Below the pieces are notes generated by a model. It did no database searches and was not told where the DNA came from. It was given only the letters and a program-made list of their open reading frames with translations. Shown one piece after another: positions 1 to 7,457 of a stretch of 37,190 nt of DNA. Each line of letters starts with the position of its first letter. Within the stretch, counting starts at the first letter, position 1. The stretch comes from CAZDRB01 sp964507925. Its GTDB lineage: Bacteria; Patescibacteriota; Microgenomatia; UBA1400; UBA12108. A program made the translations under genes and the position numbers. The stretch lies in the NCBI GenBank assembly GCA_964507925.1, contig CAZDRB010000003.1, forward strand, positions 1-37,190. The letters run 5' to 3'.

Positions 1-225
1 GGAGTCTTTGAAGGATAACTTGTCAAAACAACCAGTGAAGTGATTCCATTTGTCACCCTCCATCTGAGTCGTGATTGGGAATTGCATGTGGGTTTGGGCA
101 AGACAATACTGCTCCTTAGCACCCTTGACGCGCAGTACACCAATAAACAGAAGTATTAAGAGAATAAACAGCACCCCAACGAGAGGCATAAGACGGTTTT
201 TAGATTTTTTCATTGTCATAGTCAT
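1..225 (-). CDS. Membrane-anchored protein, N-terminal part only
   Basis: The reading frame is open from an ATG at 225 to the window edge (75 codons). AGGAA lies six bases before this ATG; ATGs at 219 and 213 are alternatives. A short basic N-terminus (MKKSKNR) is followed by one strongly hydrophobic segment at about residues 14-31, so this is a signal anchor or uncleaved signal with the rest outside the membrane. The visible outer part has two Cys (41 and 67) and no recognised motif. It is transcribed away from the ArsR/two-component operon and has its own promoter at 254-283. Function unknown; the C-terminus is outside the window. Confidence 0.7.
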   Translation of the reverse strand, partial: MTMTMKKSKNRLMPLVGVLFILLILLFIGVLRVKGAKEQYCLAQTHMQFPITTQMEGDKWNHFTGCFDKLSFKDS

Positions 226-253
226 ATTATGTTCCTTTCTCCAAAGTTTGCCG

Positions 254-283
254 ATGTTAGCTTGCGTTGCTGCTAAAAGTCAA
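254..283 (-). promoter_or_regulatory. Promoter of the leftmost minus-strand gene
   Basis: On the minus strand TTGACT (278-283) and TAACAT (254-259) are separated by 18 bases, about 30 bases before the ATG at 225. Predicted by eye only. Confidence 0.45.
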
Positions 284-334
284 GTTATTGCCGTTTTAAT
301 TTTTTTTCTTATACCTAGACAGATTTAATCCCCG

Positions 335-353
335 CTTCATCTTGCGTGATGTA
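335..353 (+). promoter_or_regulatory. Weak copy of the TTTCATCTT box before the ArsR/two-component operon
   Basis: CTTCATCTT at 335-343 matches 8 of 9 bases of the repeat found before 2754, 7966 and 11309. The partner is poor: CGTGATGTA at 345-353 matches the second half of the 11354 site at 7 of 9 bases, but with a 10-base period instead of 11. It could be an autoregulatory site for the response regulator, or chance. Confidence 0.3.
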
Positions 354-385
354 GAATATAGCTAAACCCATTCAGGGTTTTGAAT

Positions 386-661
386 ATGTCAGGATTGTTA
401 TCGCTAAAATATACAACGCTGTATAAAGCCCTAACCCACCCTATCAGGTTGGAGTTAATTAACTTGTTGTTTGAAAAACATCAGGATGTAGGAAGGCTGG
501 GTGAACAACTCAACATCAGACAATCAAATGTTAGTCAGCATCTGCAGGTATTGAGAAAAAATGGTTTTGTCTTATCTGAAAAAGTGGGTAAACGAAGGAT
601 TTACTCTATAAATCCTGAGTATAAAAAGATAGTAAGTTACTTGATGAAATTTAAACCATGA
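386..661 (+). CDS. ArsR-family winged-helix regulator
   Basis: A 91-residue HTH protein. The N-terminal helix (LYKALTHPIRLELINLL) and the recognition helix (NIRQSNVSQHLQVLRKNG) are typical ArsR family, followed by the wing (KVGKRRIYSI). There is no Cys, so Cys-based metal sensing as in ArsR, CadC or CmtR is ruled out; the signal is unknown. I chose ATG 386 because AGGG at 374-377 lies eight bases before it; a TTG at 380 is in frame but sits almost on that AGGG. The stop overlaps the response-regulator ATG (ATGA at 658), so the two genes are translationally coupled. It probably regulates its own operon with the two-component pair. Confidence 0.85.
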   Translation: MSGLLSLKYTTLYKALTHPIRLELINLLFEKHQDVGRLGEQLNIRQSNVSQHLQVLRKNGFVLSEKVGKRRIYSINPEYKKIVSYLMKFKP

Positions 662-1335
662 AAATACTAATTATTGAAGACGACCAAATTCTAGCCAAAA
701 ACCTGAAAGAGGTGTTGGTAAAGGACGGCTTTGCAGTCGACGTCGCCTTCTCTAAGGATGGTGGCTTGGTGGAGACAGAAGTCAATGAGTATGACTGTGT
801 GGTGCTCGATATAAATTTACCTGACGGCAGTGGTTTTGATTTGTTGAAGGAACTTCGTCAAAGTGAAAATCAAACACCAGTAATTATCGTCACTGCCCGT
901 GGTGAGGTTGAAGATAGAGTAAAAGGACTTAATCTGGGTGCCGATGATTATGTCCCCAAACCAATTGATTCCAACGAACTGATTGCCCGCATCAGAGCGG
1001 TGATTCGCCGTAATAGCCAAAGTGCCTTGCCAGTGATTTCGATAGGTGATCTGGTGGTAAAACCAGCAGAACACCTGGCGAAAGTTGGAAACAACACCTT
1101 AGATTTAACCGCCAAAGAGTTTGCTGTTCTTGAGTACCTTGCCCAGCACAGCGGACAAGCCGTAACCCGTACCATGCTGATGGAGCATATCTGGGGTAGT
1201 GACTTTGATACGCTCTCCAACGTCATTGATGTCTATATCCGAAATTTAAGAAGAAAATTAGAAAAACACTCCAAAGACAAACTAATCACTACAATCCGTG
1301 GTAAAGGCTATATTTTGGGCAAACATGAGAAGTAA
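658..1335 (+). CDS. OmpR/PhoB-family response regulator
   Basis: 225 residues. The receiver domain (1-115) has the acidic pocket E7-D8-D9, phospho-acceptor D51 (VVLDINLPDG), T79 and K101 (VPKPI). The winged-helix DNA-binding domain (about 125-222) contains the typical LTAKEFAVLEYLA and VIDVYIRNLRRKLE helices and the TIRGKGY wing. It overlaps the ArsR gene by 4 bases and the kinase gene by 11 bases. OmpR-family regulators bind direct repeats about one helical turn apart; such repeats (TTTCATCYT, 11-base period) occur before 2754, 7966 and 11309, so I infer that this protein controls the envelope thiol cluster and the copper ATPase operon. The arrangement resembles CopRS/CusRS, but the signal is not shown by sequence. 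Confidence 0.93.
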   Translation: MKILIIEDDQILAKNLKEVLVKDGFAVDVAFSKDGGLVETEVNEYDCVVLDINLPDGSGFDLLKELRQSENQTPVIIVTARGEVEDRVKGLNLGADDYVPKPIDSNELIARIRAVIRRNSQSALPVISIGDLVVKPAEHLAKVGNNTLDLTAKEFAVLEYLAQHSGQAVTRTMLMEHIWGSDFDTLSNVIDVYIRNLRRKLEKHSKDKLITTIRGKGYILGKHEK

Positions 1336-2686
1336 GCTACAACACATCACTAGAACACTCAGAGGTAAATTGTCTTTGTGGTATTTGACCTCTGTGGCTC
1401 TGATTATTGCCGTCTTTCTAACTGCTGCCGGCATCTTGTTTTGGGTCACTCTTCAAGATCAAATTGACCATCATGTCCATATTGCCGTTAACGAAGCCAG
1501 TGAAATTGTCCAGAATTACCGGGGTGAGGAGCGGGACGAACTCCTAAAAAACCTAGTCAGCGCACAGGGTATGACCATTATTGTTTTGTCTCCTGACGGC
1601 GCACCTGTTCTAGAAACCAATAGCCCAGATGTAGCCTTGGTTACTGAACACCAGTTGCAGAAAATCCTGACCTCCAGTAGCCTCTATGAATCAGCTCCTG
1701 TTCACTTCACCGAAAGTAATATTCGATTTGCCGCCATGCCAGTACAGATCAGTGCCGGTAAGGGTATTCTGGCGGTGGGTTATTCCACCCAGGTGCTGTA
1801 TGCCACCTTTAGCAAAATGTTGATGATTGTCACCGGCATCGTAGTTCTCCTGGTTCTGCCAATTACCTTCCTCGGGTTTCATCTTCTTAAAAAACAACTT
1901 CAGCCGTTAGAAAGTATCGCCAACCAAGCCCAAAAAATCAGTGACAGCTCTGCGCTCTCTAAACGCATAAGTACCAATTCAGCTACACAGGAATTGGTTG
2001 CCATTCAGGCTGCCCTTAATTCCATGCTGGCACAGTTACAAGAAGTCTTCTCCAGTGAACGTCAGTTTTTCTCCGATGCGGCTCACACGCTCAAAACCCC
2101 TTTGGCAGTACTGCGATCACAAATAGAAACCAGTGATGTTACCCAAAAAATGAAACAGGAACAGCTATCTACCATTGATACCACTAGTGACACCATTGGC
2201 GACTTGCTTTTTCTCTCTAAGGTCGGCGGTAAATCACAGAATATAGAGAGACTTTCACTAACAAAACTTATGCAAAGCTTAGCGGAGCTAACTACAACTT
2301 TAGGAGAAGACAAAGGTTTGAAAGTTACCTCAGACATTCAGGAGAATGTTCAAATCAAGGCTGATAAAAAACTACTCCAGCGAGCTCTCTCAAACATCGC
2401 CCACAACGCTGTTTCATACAATCGTCCTAAAGGGACTATCAATATCAGTCTTAAGAAGCAAACCGGAAAAGTTGTTATTAAAATCTCTGACACTGGTTTG
2501 GGCATCAAAAAAACAGATCAAACAAAACTATTCACCCGTTTTTTTAGAGGAGAAAACGCTGTCGCTAAAGGCTCAGGGTTGGGTTTGGCGATTGCCAAAG
2601 CAGTGGTTGAAGACCTTAGTGGTCGGATACAGCTTGAGTCTACGGCCAATAAAGGCACTACGGTAACAATTACCTTCCAATCTTAG
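1325..2686 (+). CDS. Sensor histidine kinase
   Basis: 453 residues from ATG 1325; an in-frame GTG/ATG at 1298 lies deeper inside the regulator gene and is less likely. TM1 is at about 17-42, an extracytoplasmic sensor at 43-164, TM2 at 165-187, then HAMP, a HisKA helix with phospho-acceptor H254 (DAAHTLKTPLAVLRSQ), and a HATPase domain with N box (LSNIAHNAVSYN), G1 (ISDTGLGI), F box (FTRFFRG) and G2 (GSGLGLAIA). The sensor has no obvious His/Met/Cys metal cluster, so copper sensing is inferred from context only. It is the cognate partner of the overlapping response regulator. Confidence 0.93.
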   Translation: MRSKLQHITRTLRGKLSLWYLTSVALIIAVFLTAAGILFWVTLQDQIDHHVHIAVNEASEIVQNYRGEERDELLKNLVSAQGMTIIVLSPDGAPVLETNSPDVALVTEHQLQKILTSSSLYESAPVHFTESNIRFAAMPVQISAGKGILAVGYSTQVLYATFSKMLMIVTGIVVLLVLPITFLGFHLLKKQLQPLESIANQAQKISDSSALSKRISTNSATQELVAIQAALNSMLAQLQEVFSSERQFFSDAAHTLKTPLAVLRSQIETSDVTQKMKQEQLSTIDTTSDTIGDLLFLSKVGGKSQNIERLSLTKLMQSLAELTTTLGEDKGLKVTSDIQENVQIKADKKLLQRALSNIAHNAVSYNRPKGTINISLKKQTGKVVIKISDTGLGIKKTDQTKLFTRFFRGENAVAKGSGLGLAIAKAVVEDLSGRIQLESTANKGTTVTITFQS

Positions 2687-2687
2687 A

Positions 2688-2719
2688 TTTCATCTTCTTT
2701 TCATCTTAAGACTGTTAAT
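2688..2719 (+). promoter_or_regulatory. Response-regulator box and promoter of the DUF1573/rhodanese operon
   Basis: Two perfect copies of TTTCATCTT (2688-2696 and 2699-2707) are separated by CT, an 11-base period. Seven bases after the second copy lies a -10-like GTTAAT (2714-2719); a further candidate is ATACAA (2724-2729). The second repeat occupies the -35 position, as in PhoB/OmpR-activated promoters. The gene at 2754 follows with a good AGGAG. Confidence 0.65.
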
Positions 2720-2753
2720 CTGCATACAAATACCTTAATCAGGAGAAAAAAGT

Positions 2754-3749
2754 ATGCAAGATAATCCAACACCAAGTATTAAAAAGCGATCCAAAGCTGC
2801 TAAGCTTCAGCAATTGGTTGAAAAGACCGGTTTCTGGAAGGGTATGGCGCTTATCCTCTTTGCCGTTATTATCCTGACTCAGGTTTTTGAAATCAGCATC
2901 ACTCCCAAATTCTCCTTCCTGAAAGGGTTTTCCAAAAAACAAAATATCGCTGTAGTGCCTGGTAGTACAACAACCTTTAAAGTTGATACTGCTTCACTCA
3001 CCAGCCAGGTGCTACCGGAAGAAGGCGTTACTCTGCCCATCACCTGGGGAGATCTGGGTCAGCGGATGGTTGCTGATGGGGTGATTGACGAACAAAAATT
3101 CAGAGCCTTGTTTGAGGGAGGTTTGTCTAATACCCAAGAACAGATGCTTTCCGGCAACAGTAACCAGCCAGTTGTACTAACTCAGCAGAACAGTCGTTAT
3201 TTATTGGATCTTCTGTGGGCATTTGGCCTAGCTAATAAAAACGATATCTTAGAAAACGGCGAAATGACTGATGAAAAATACGGAGGTGATGCCAGTAAAT
3301 TTGCGGCTACTGGCGGATGGTCTCTAGCAAAGGGTGCAGGATTCGACCACTATAGCAAACACGCTTATGTTACGTTGACCAATGAGCAACAAGCCTTGGT
3401 GGACAAAGTCTCCCGGGGTATTTACAGACCATGTTGTGGTAACTCAACTCACTTCCCTGACTGTAACCATGGTATGGCTATGCTTGGACTCCTGGAATTA
3501 ATGGCTAAAAATGGAGCTAATGAACAACAAATGTATGATGTAGCTCTCAAAGTTAACTCCTTCTGGTTCCCACAAACTTACATTGATCTGGCTACCTACT
3601 TCAAAGAACAGGGTCAGGACTGGGACCAGGTAGATGCCAAAACTGCCCTGAGTGCCGAATACTCCAGTGCCCAGGGCTATCAACAGACCCGTCAAAAAAT
3701 TCAGAGTCTTCCTAAGCCCCAACAAGGCGGTGGTGGCTGCGGAGCATAA
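2754..3749 (+). CDS. Membrane-anchored protein with PCCGN/PDCNHG motif, function unknown
   Basis: 331 residues; the start is supported by AGGAGA nine bases upstream. A basic N-terminus and one TM (about 29-46) place the rest outside the membrane. The conserved-looking core is at 226-250: a CC pair (C227, C228), then H233, C237 and H239, followed by a Gly-rich hydrophobic helix (MAMLGLLELMA). The tail ends in a Gly run with one Cys (C329). The CC/H/C/H cluster could bind a soft metal or haem, or take part in thiol exchange; none is proven. It is the first gene of a five-gene plus-strand cluster with DUF1573, rhodanese and CcdA proteins, downstream of the TTTCATCTT box. I do not recognise the family. 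Confidence 0.88.
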   Translation: MQDNPTPSIKKRSKAAKLQQLVEKTGFWKGMALILFAVIILTQVFEISITPKFSFLKGFSKKQNIAVVPGSTTTFKVDTASLTSQVLPEEGVTLPITWGDLGQRMVADGVIDEQKFRALFEGGLSNTQEQMLSGNSNQPVVLTQQNSRYLLDLLWAFGLANKNDILENGEMTDEKYGGDASKFAATGGWSLAKGAGFDHYSKHAYVTLTNEQQALVDKVSRGIYRPCCGNSTHFPDCNHGMAMLGLLELMAKNGANEQQMYDVALKVNSFWFPQTYIDLATYFKEQGQDWDQVDAKTALSAEYSSAQGYQQTRQKIQSLPKPQQGGGGCGA

Positions 3750-3754
3750 ACACC

Positions 3755-4549
3755 ATGAAACAAAAGCTTAAACTCTCACCACGCAAACTCTTCTGGCAGG
3801 TAGCCACACTTCTGGGACTGATTATCCTCTTTGCCAGCCCACTGACCTCAGCTGCCCAGATGCTGGGAATGAAACACCAAATTAATGTTCCTTCCGCAGT
3901 CTCGATGGTTGAAGCCAAAGAAATTTATCCGATGTTTACCTGCCCCTGCTGTGGACAACCATTAAAAAAAGAGGAGCCTTGTTGTGGGGCTATGACTCAG
4001 ATGGTTGACTTTATTGATCAGAAGGTTACAACCGGCGCTGACAAGAATGGAATTATTCTGGCTACGGCTCAGGAATTCGGACTGGAAAGGCTAACTGAGG
4101 AGTCAGACAGACTGGCTCTGCGCGAACAACTACTAGCCAATGCTCCTGAGGATGCTCCCAGAATCGCTACGACTGAAACCAAGAAGGATTTAGGCATAGT
4201 CAGTCAAAAGAGCGGAATAGTTTCAACTGAATTCATCATTAGAAACGATGGTAAAAGTGATCTTGTTATCGACAAGCTTTCCTCTTCATGCGGTTGTACA
4301 TCTGGGAGTCTGATCTATCAAGGAAAAGAGGGTCCAAGATTCTATATGGCTGGCCATGGTCAAGAGGAACCAGATGCAGCCTGGCAAGTGGCGATAGCTC
4401 CCGGAGATGAGGCCAAAGTTAAAGTCTACTATGACCCAAGCATACATCCAGATCTAACCGGTGCTGTTACCCGTACGGTCTCGGTACACAGTAACGATCC
4501 GATTGATTTTGAAACCAAATTAACAATTACTTTAGAACAGGAGAAATAA
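3755..4549 (+). CDS. CcmH-like Cys motif plus DUF1573 domain, exported
   Basis: 264 residues. A signal anchor (about 12-34) is followed by YPMFTCPCCGQPL (C63, C65, C66) and a second pair EPCCGAM (C76, C77). The layout resembles the Cys-bearing N-terminus of CcmH/CcmL-type cytochrome c maturation thiol proteins, but is richer in Cys. Residues about 145-264 form a DUF1573 immunoglobulin-like domain with its hallmark SSSCGCT (C179, C181) and the YYDPSIHPDLTGAVTRTV strand pair. It is the second gene of the 2754-6712 cluster, five bases after the first stop. A role as an extracytoplasmic thiol or metal carrier is inferred. The combination of both Cys modules in one chain is unusual. Confidence 0.85.
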   Translation: MKQKLKLSPRKLFWQVATLLGLIILFASPLTSAAQMLGMKHQINVPSAVSMVEAKEIYPMFTCPCCGQPLKKEEPCCGAMTQMVDFIDQKVTTGADKNGIILATAQEFGLERLTEESDRLALREQLLANAPEDAPRIATTETKKDLGIVSQKSGIVSTEFIIRNDGKSDLVIDKLSSSCGCTSGSLIYQGKEGPRFYMAGHGQEEPDAAWQVAIAPGDEAKVKVYYDPSIHPDLTGAVTRTVSVHSNDPIDFETKLTITLEQEK

Positions 4550-4550
4550 T

Positions 4551-5096
4551 ATGAATCACGATTGCTGCAATCCTAAAGATAAAAAACATAACACCAAGAA
4601 GGGTCCAGATTCCTTTTTAATTGGAATCATTGTAGTCACACTTCTAATCCTAGGTGGAGCCGTTTACTTTGGTTCCAAAATTGGTGCCACTTCTCAGGTG
4701 ACGGCTGATTCACAGGTCAGTATGATGGTGGGAGAAAATAGGTACGATTGGGGCACTATAGATATCAACGGTGGCACGGTTAGCAAATCTTTTGCTATCG
4801 AAAATAAGGGTTCTACCCCACTTAAACTTTACGATATTAAAACTTCCTGCATGTGTACTACTGCCCAGCTAAAAACAGCGAGCCAGACTTCCAAAAAATT
4901 CGGTATGCACGAAAAGAACTCCAGCGTCTTTGAGGTCAAACCGGGAGAAACAGCAGAGCTAGTTGTTGAATTTGATCCGTTGTTCCACGGCCCTAGTGGT
5001 GTTGGTCCTATCAGCCGAACCGTGACCATGAACACCAACTCAGAGGACAATCCAACTCTATCATTTCAGTTAGCAGCCAATGTGGTTAAGAAATAA
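4551..5096 (+). CDS. DUF1573 domain protein, membrane-anchored
   Basis: 181 residues with AGGAG eight bases before the ATG and one base after the previous stop. The short cytosolic N-terminus has a CC pair (C5, C6). TM is at about 22-41. The DUF1573 domain (about 55-180) has GENRYDWGTIDINGG, the motif KTSCMCT (C100, C102), the PGETAELVVEFDP strand and a closing TVTMNTNSEDNP strand. The family is a predicted extracytoplasmic Ig-like fold with a CxC pair; its biochemical role is not settled. It is the second of three DUF1573 domains in this cluster, so copies with divided roles (for example successive carriers) are plausible. Confidence 0.88.
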   Translation: MNHDCCNPKDKKHNTKKGPDSFLIGIIVVTLLILGGAVYFGSKIGATSQVTADSQVSMMVGENRYDWGTIDINGGTVSKSFAIENKGSTPLKLYDIKTSCMCTTAQLKTASQTSKKFGMHEKNSSVFEVKPGETAELVVEFDPLFHGPSGVGPISRTVTMNTNSEDNPTLSFQLAANVVKK

Positions 5097-5103
5097 GGCA
5101 AGT

Positions 5104-5865
5104 ATGAATAAAACAAAACTAGTACTAAGCATTCTGGTAGCAATTATCCTAGCTGGATGGGGAGTCCGCTGGGTGATGAATCAGAACCAACAACCAAACA
5201 AAACTTCGACACTGACTCAGAAAACGACAGAGGGAGCAAAAGTTTCTCTCGTTAGCCCGCAAGAATTTGCGAAACTGGCTCAAGCCAAAAATGCTTTTGT
5301 GGTTGACGTTCATACGCCGGAACAAACTCACATCCCCGGCACCGATGCATTCATTCCAGATACAGAAATTAGTGCCAGAGCTAGTGAATTGCCTCAAGAC
5401 AAATCCACCCCAATTTTAGTCTATTGTCGCTCCGGCAGTATGAGTGAGCGAGCTAGCCAAGAAATAGCCGATTTAGGTTATACCAATGTCTATGATCTGA
5501 AAGGTGGCACTAATGCCTACAAAGAGCAACAGGTCTCTGTTCAGCTTTGGCCAGATAAGCAGGAACTGGGTACCGTCATTTATGGCGATGTGGCAACTAC
5601 CAGTTTTACCTTGACCAACTACAGCCCATTGCCTCTTAAAATTACCCGTGTTTCTACTTCGTGTGGTTGTACTAAAGCCAGTGTTGAGAAAGAAGAACTC
5701 GCTGCATATGAGAGTACTACTGTCAATGTTTCCTTTGATCCGGCGGTGCATAAGGACGATACCGACCTGGGCGAGCTAACCAGAACTATTTATGTGGAAA
5801 CTGACAACCCTAATTACTCTGATTTAGAAACTATAATCACAGCCAGCGTGATTAAAAAAAATTAA
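5104..5865 (+). CDS. Rhodanese-DUF1573 fusion, membrane-anchored
   Basis: 253 residues from ATG 5104; AAGG lies five bases upstream, while an earlier in-frame ATG at 5080 lies inside the previous gene. TM is at about 6-24. A rhodanese domain (about 48-145) has the active-site loop YCRSGSMS with C108, the residue that carries the persulfide in this family. The C-terminal DUF1573 domain (150-253) has TSCGCT (C187, C189) and NVSFDPAVH. Fusing a sulfur-transfer domain to DUF1573 suggests that a persulfide or thiol is passed to the CxC pair outside the membrane. Part of the 2754-6712 operon, directly before the CcdA-like gene. Confidence 0.9.
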   Translation: MNKTKLVLSILVAIILAGWGVRWVMNQNQQPNKTSTLTQKTTEGAKVSLVSPQEFAKLAQAKNAFVVDVHTPEQTHIPGTDAFIPDTEISARASELPQDKSTPILVYCRSGSMSERASQEIADLGYTNVYDLKGGTNAYKEQQVSVQLWPDKQELGTVIYGDVATTSFTLTNYSPLPLKITRVSTSCGCTKASVEKEELAAYESTTVNVSFDPAVHKDDTDLGELTRTIYVETDNPNYSDLETIITASVIKKN

Positions 5866-5866
5866 G

Positions 5867-6712
5867 ATGGATACTTTATTTCAACTCTCACTCCTGGCTT
5901 CGTTTATCGCCGGTATGGTGGCTTTGTTTGCCCCTTGCTGTATAACTTTCCTGCTTCCGGCTTACTTTGCCAATGTTTTCAAAGAAAAAAAACGAGTAGT
6001 CTTGATGACATTTATCTACTCTCTAGGTATTTTTACTGTGATGTTGCCAGTGGTGCTGGGAGCTAAAGCCCTGAGCCAAATGTTTTTTAACTTACATGAC
6101 AAGACGTATATCATCGGTGGTTTATTTTTAATCTTTGTCGGCTTCGGATCATTACTTGGTTTTAAGTTACCCATGCCGCGCTTTAGCTTCACCAAACAAG
6201 CTGACGATCCACTTTCCACTTACATTCTGGGAATCATCTCCGGCATCACCAGCGCTTGCTGCGCACCAGTGCTGATCGGAGTGGTAGCCCTATCAACTCT
6301 CAGTCCAACCATGGCCCAGTCACTGCTAGTTGGTTTCTTTTACGTACTAGGGATGGTTACACCTCTTTATCTAGCCAGTTTATTTATTGATAAAAGAAAT
6401 TTTCTGGCCAAACCTATCTTTCGTAAGCCTTTTAGAGAAGTAACATTCTTGGGTAAAACTCATATGATTACTGTTTCCAATATGGTCTCGTTTGTAATGT
6501 TTGTAGGGATGGGACTACTGACCATCTTCCTGTCATTGTCAGGAAAATTAGCTATGAACAGAAGTGAAGAAAGTGTGACTCAAGCGATTCAAAATGTGGC
6601 GGTTTCAGTGACCACTTTTGTCCAAAAGATACCAGGGCTGGATATTATCTTTACCTTGGTAGCCTTCTGGTTACTTTACAAATTCCTAAAGTATATCAAT
6701 CGGGAGAAATAA
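5867..6712 (+). CDS. CcdA/DsbD-beta-like membrane electron-transfer protein
   Basis: 281 residues, about seven hydrophobic segments. The family moves reducing equivalents from cytosolic thioredoxin across the membrane through one Cys in TM1 and one in TM4. Both are present here and each is doubled: LFAPCCITFLLPAYF (C24, C25) and ITSACCAPVLIG (C131, C132). It starts one base after the rhodanese-DUF1573 stop, so it is the last gene of the operon and probably keeps the Cys pairs of the DUF1573 proteins reduced. The duplicated Cys at both redox positions is unusual and might bind a metal. It converges with the minus-strand gene at 6717, only four bases away. Confidence 0.88.
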   Translation: MDTLFQLSLLASFIAGMVALFAPCCITFLLPAYFANVFKEKKRVVLMTFIYSLGIFTVMLPVVLGAKALSQMFFNLHDKTYIIGGLFLIFVGFGSLLGFKLPMPRFSFTKQADDPLSTYILGIISGITSACCAPVLIGVVALSTLSPTMAQSLLVGFFYVLGMVTPLYLASLFIDKRNFLAKPIFRKPFREVTFLGKTHMITVSNMVSFVMFVGMGLLTIFLSLSGKLAMNRSEESVTQAIQNVAVSVTTFVQKIPGLDIIFTLVAFWLLYKFLKYINREK

Positions 6713-6723
6713 TCTCTTATTTC
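6706..6723. terminator. AT-rich inverted repeat between convergent genes
   Basis: GAAATAA (6706-6712), TCTC, TTATTTC (6717-6723): a perfect 7-bp stem covering the stop codons of both convergent genes. It could end transcription from both sides, but the stem is weak and no long T run follows. Confidence 0.3.
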
Positions 6724-6986
6724 GAGGCAATTAGGTTATAAACAAACACAAACGAGTAAACTCCCAAGAAACTGATTACGGCCGCTTCAATCATTCCGCC
6801 AACCAACCCTATAAAGCTTAGATTGAAAAACATATGCCAGGAAGCCATCGCTTCAGCCGCTGAGATGTAGAGCCCCATCTTCGCTAGTACCCAAAGCAGT
6901 AACATTACTAAAGCTGACCAGACTGCCAGAGCAGTTGCTGCCGGTTGCGCATTCAGTTGTCCTCTCCTGTTATGCAGATTTTGCAT
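6717..6986 (-). CDS. Small two-TM membrane protein (DUF5676-like)
   Basis: 89 residues from the ATG at 6986, which lies six bases after AAGGAG; the ATG at 6992 is too close to that site. Two hydrophobic segments are at about 20-37 and 59-86, joined by a loop with a WHMFFNLS motif, ending in a Tyr/Val-rich helix (YSFVFVYNLIA). Size, GGMIEAA turn and terminal YN motif recall the small DUF5676 membrane proteins often seen beside metal genes; this is a likeness only. Last gene of the minus-strand group 7966-6717, 12 bases after its neighbour. Confidence 0.75.
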   Translation of the reverse strand: MQNLHNRRGQLNAQPAATALAVWSALVMLLLWVLAKMGLYISAAEAMASWHMFFNLSFIGLVGGMIEAAVISFLGVYSFVFVYNLIASK

Positions 6987-7004
6987 GTTCATCTCCTTTT
7001 TAAT

Positions 7005-7457
7005 TTATAATTGCCAACTAAAATCCTCAGTTTCATTATCAACCCCTTCAAGAGTCAGTGTCAATTGTTTTGGGTCTCCGTTAAGGGGAGTAAAAATCAA
7101 TTGTCCTGAAAGGTGATGCCCACTGTTTCCACCGGTCCATGTCGCGGGCTTATAAGTATTGCCACTATCATCCGCTAACATTGCGATTTGGGTATAGTCA
7201 TAATTTAACTCTACCGAGTGAGTATTCATTGACAATTCAAAAACAATATCCTTCCCTGGTTGTATCGAAACCGGCTTTACCTCAACTTCTACTGCACCCA
7301 TGGTTTTGGATTGCGATGATATTCCTGAGGCTTGCACATTTGTTTCTATTGTCGGAGAAGTCGTTGCAGAAGTTTCCTGTTTCTGTTTTGCCGATATTCC
7401 AAAAACAACCACTCCAGCAAGAACAAGCAGGATGATAAAAAATATTTTTGAGTTCAT
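7005..7457 (-). CDS. Exported beta-rich protein, function unknown
   Basis: 150 residues with a strong AAGGAGGTG before the ATG, overlapping the previous stop by 4 bases. An uncleaved or cleaved signal (about 4-21) is followed by a Ser/Thr-rich linker (to about 45) and a domain of alternating strands (VEVEVKPVSIQPGKDIVFELSM), ending at SWQL. There is no Cys in the mature part; His (79, 113, 114) and Met residues might bind metal, but no motif is clear. Its fold looks like a small beta sandwich. It is co-transcribed with the CC/HH membrane protein at 7454-7966, downstream of the second TTTCATCCT repeat, so it is probably part of the copper-linked regulon. Confidence 0.8.
   Translation of the reverse strand: MNSKIFFIILLVLAGVVVFGISAKQKQETSATTSPTIETNVQASGISSQSKTMGAVEVEVKPVSIQPGKDIVFELSMNTHSVELNYDYTQIAMLADDSGNTYKPATWTGGNSGHHLSGQLIFTPLNGDPKQLTLTLEGVDNETEDFSWQL

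Noticed and set aside
1877..1885. Exact TTTCATCTT inside the histidine kinase gene.
   Set aside because: Single half-site in coding sequence with no partner at an 11-base period.
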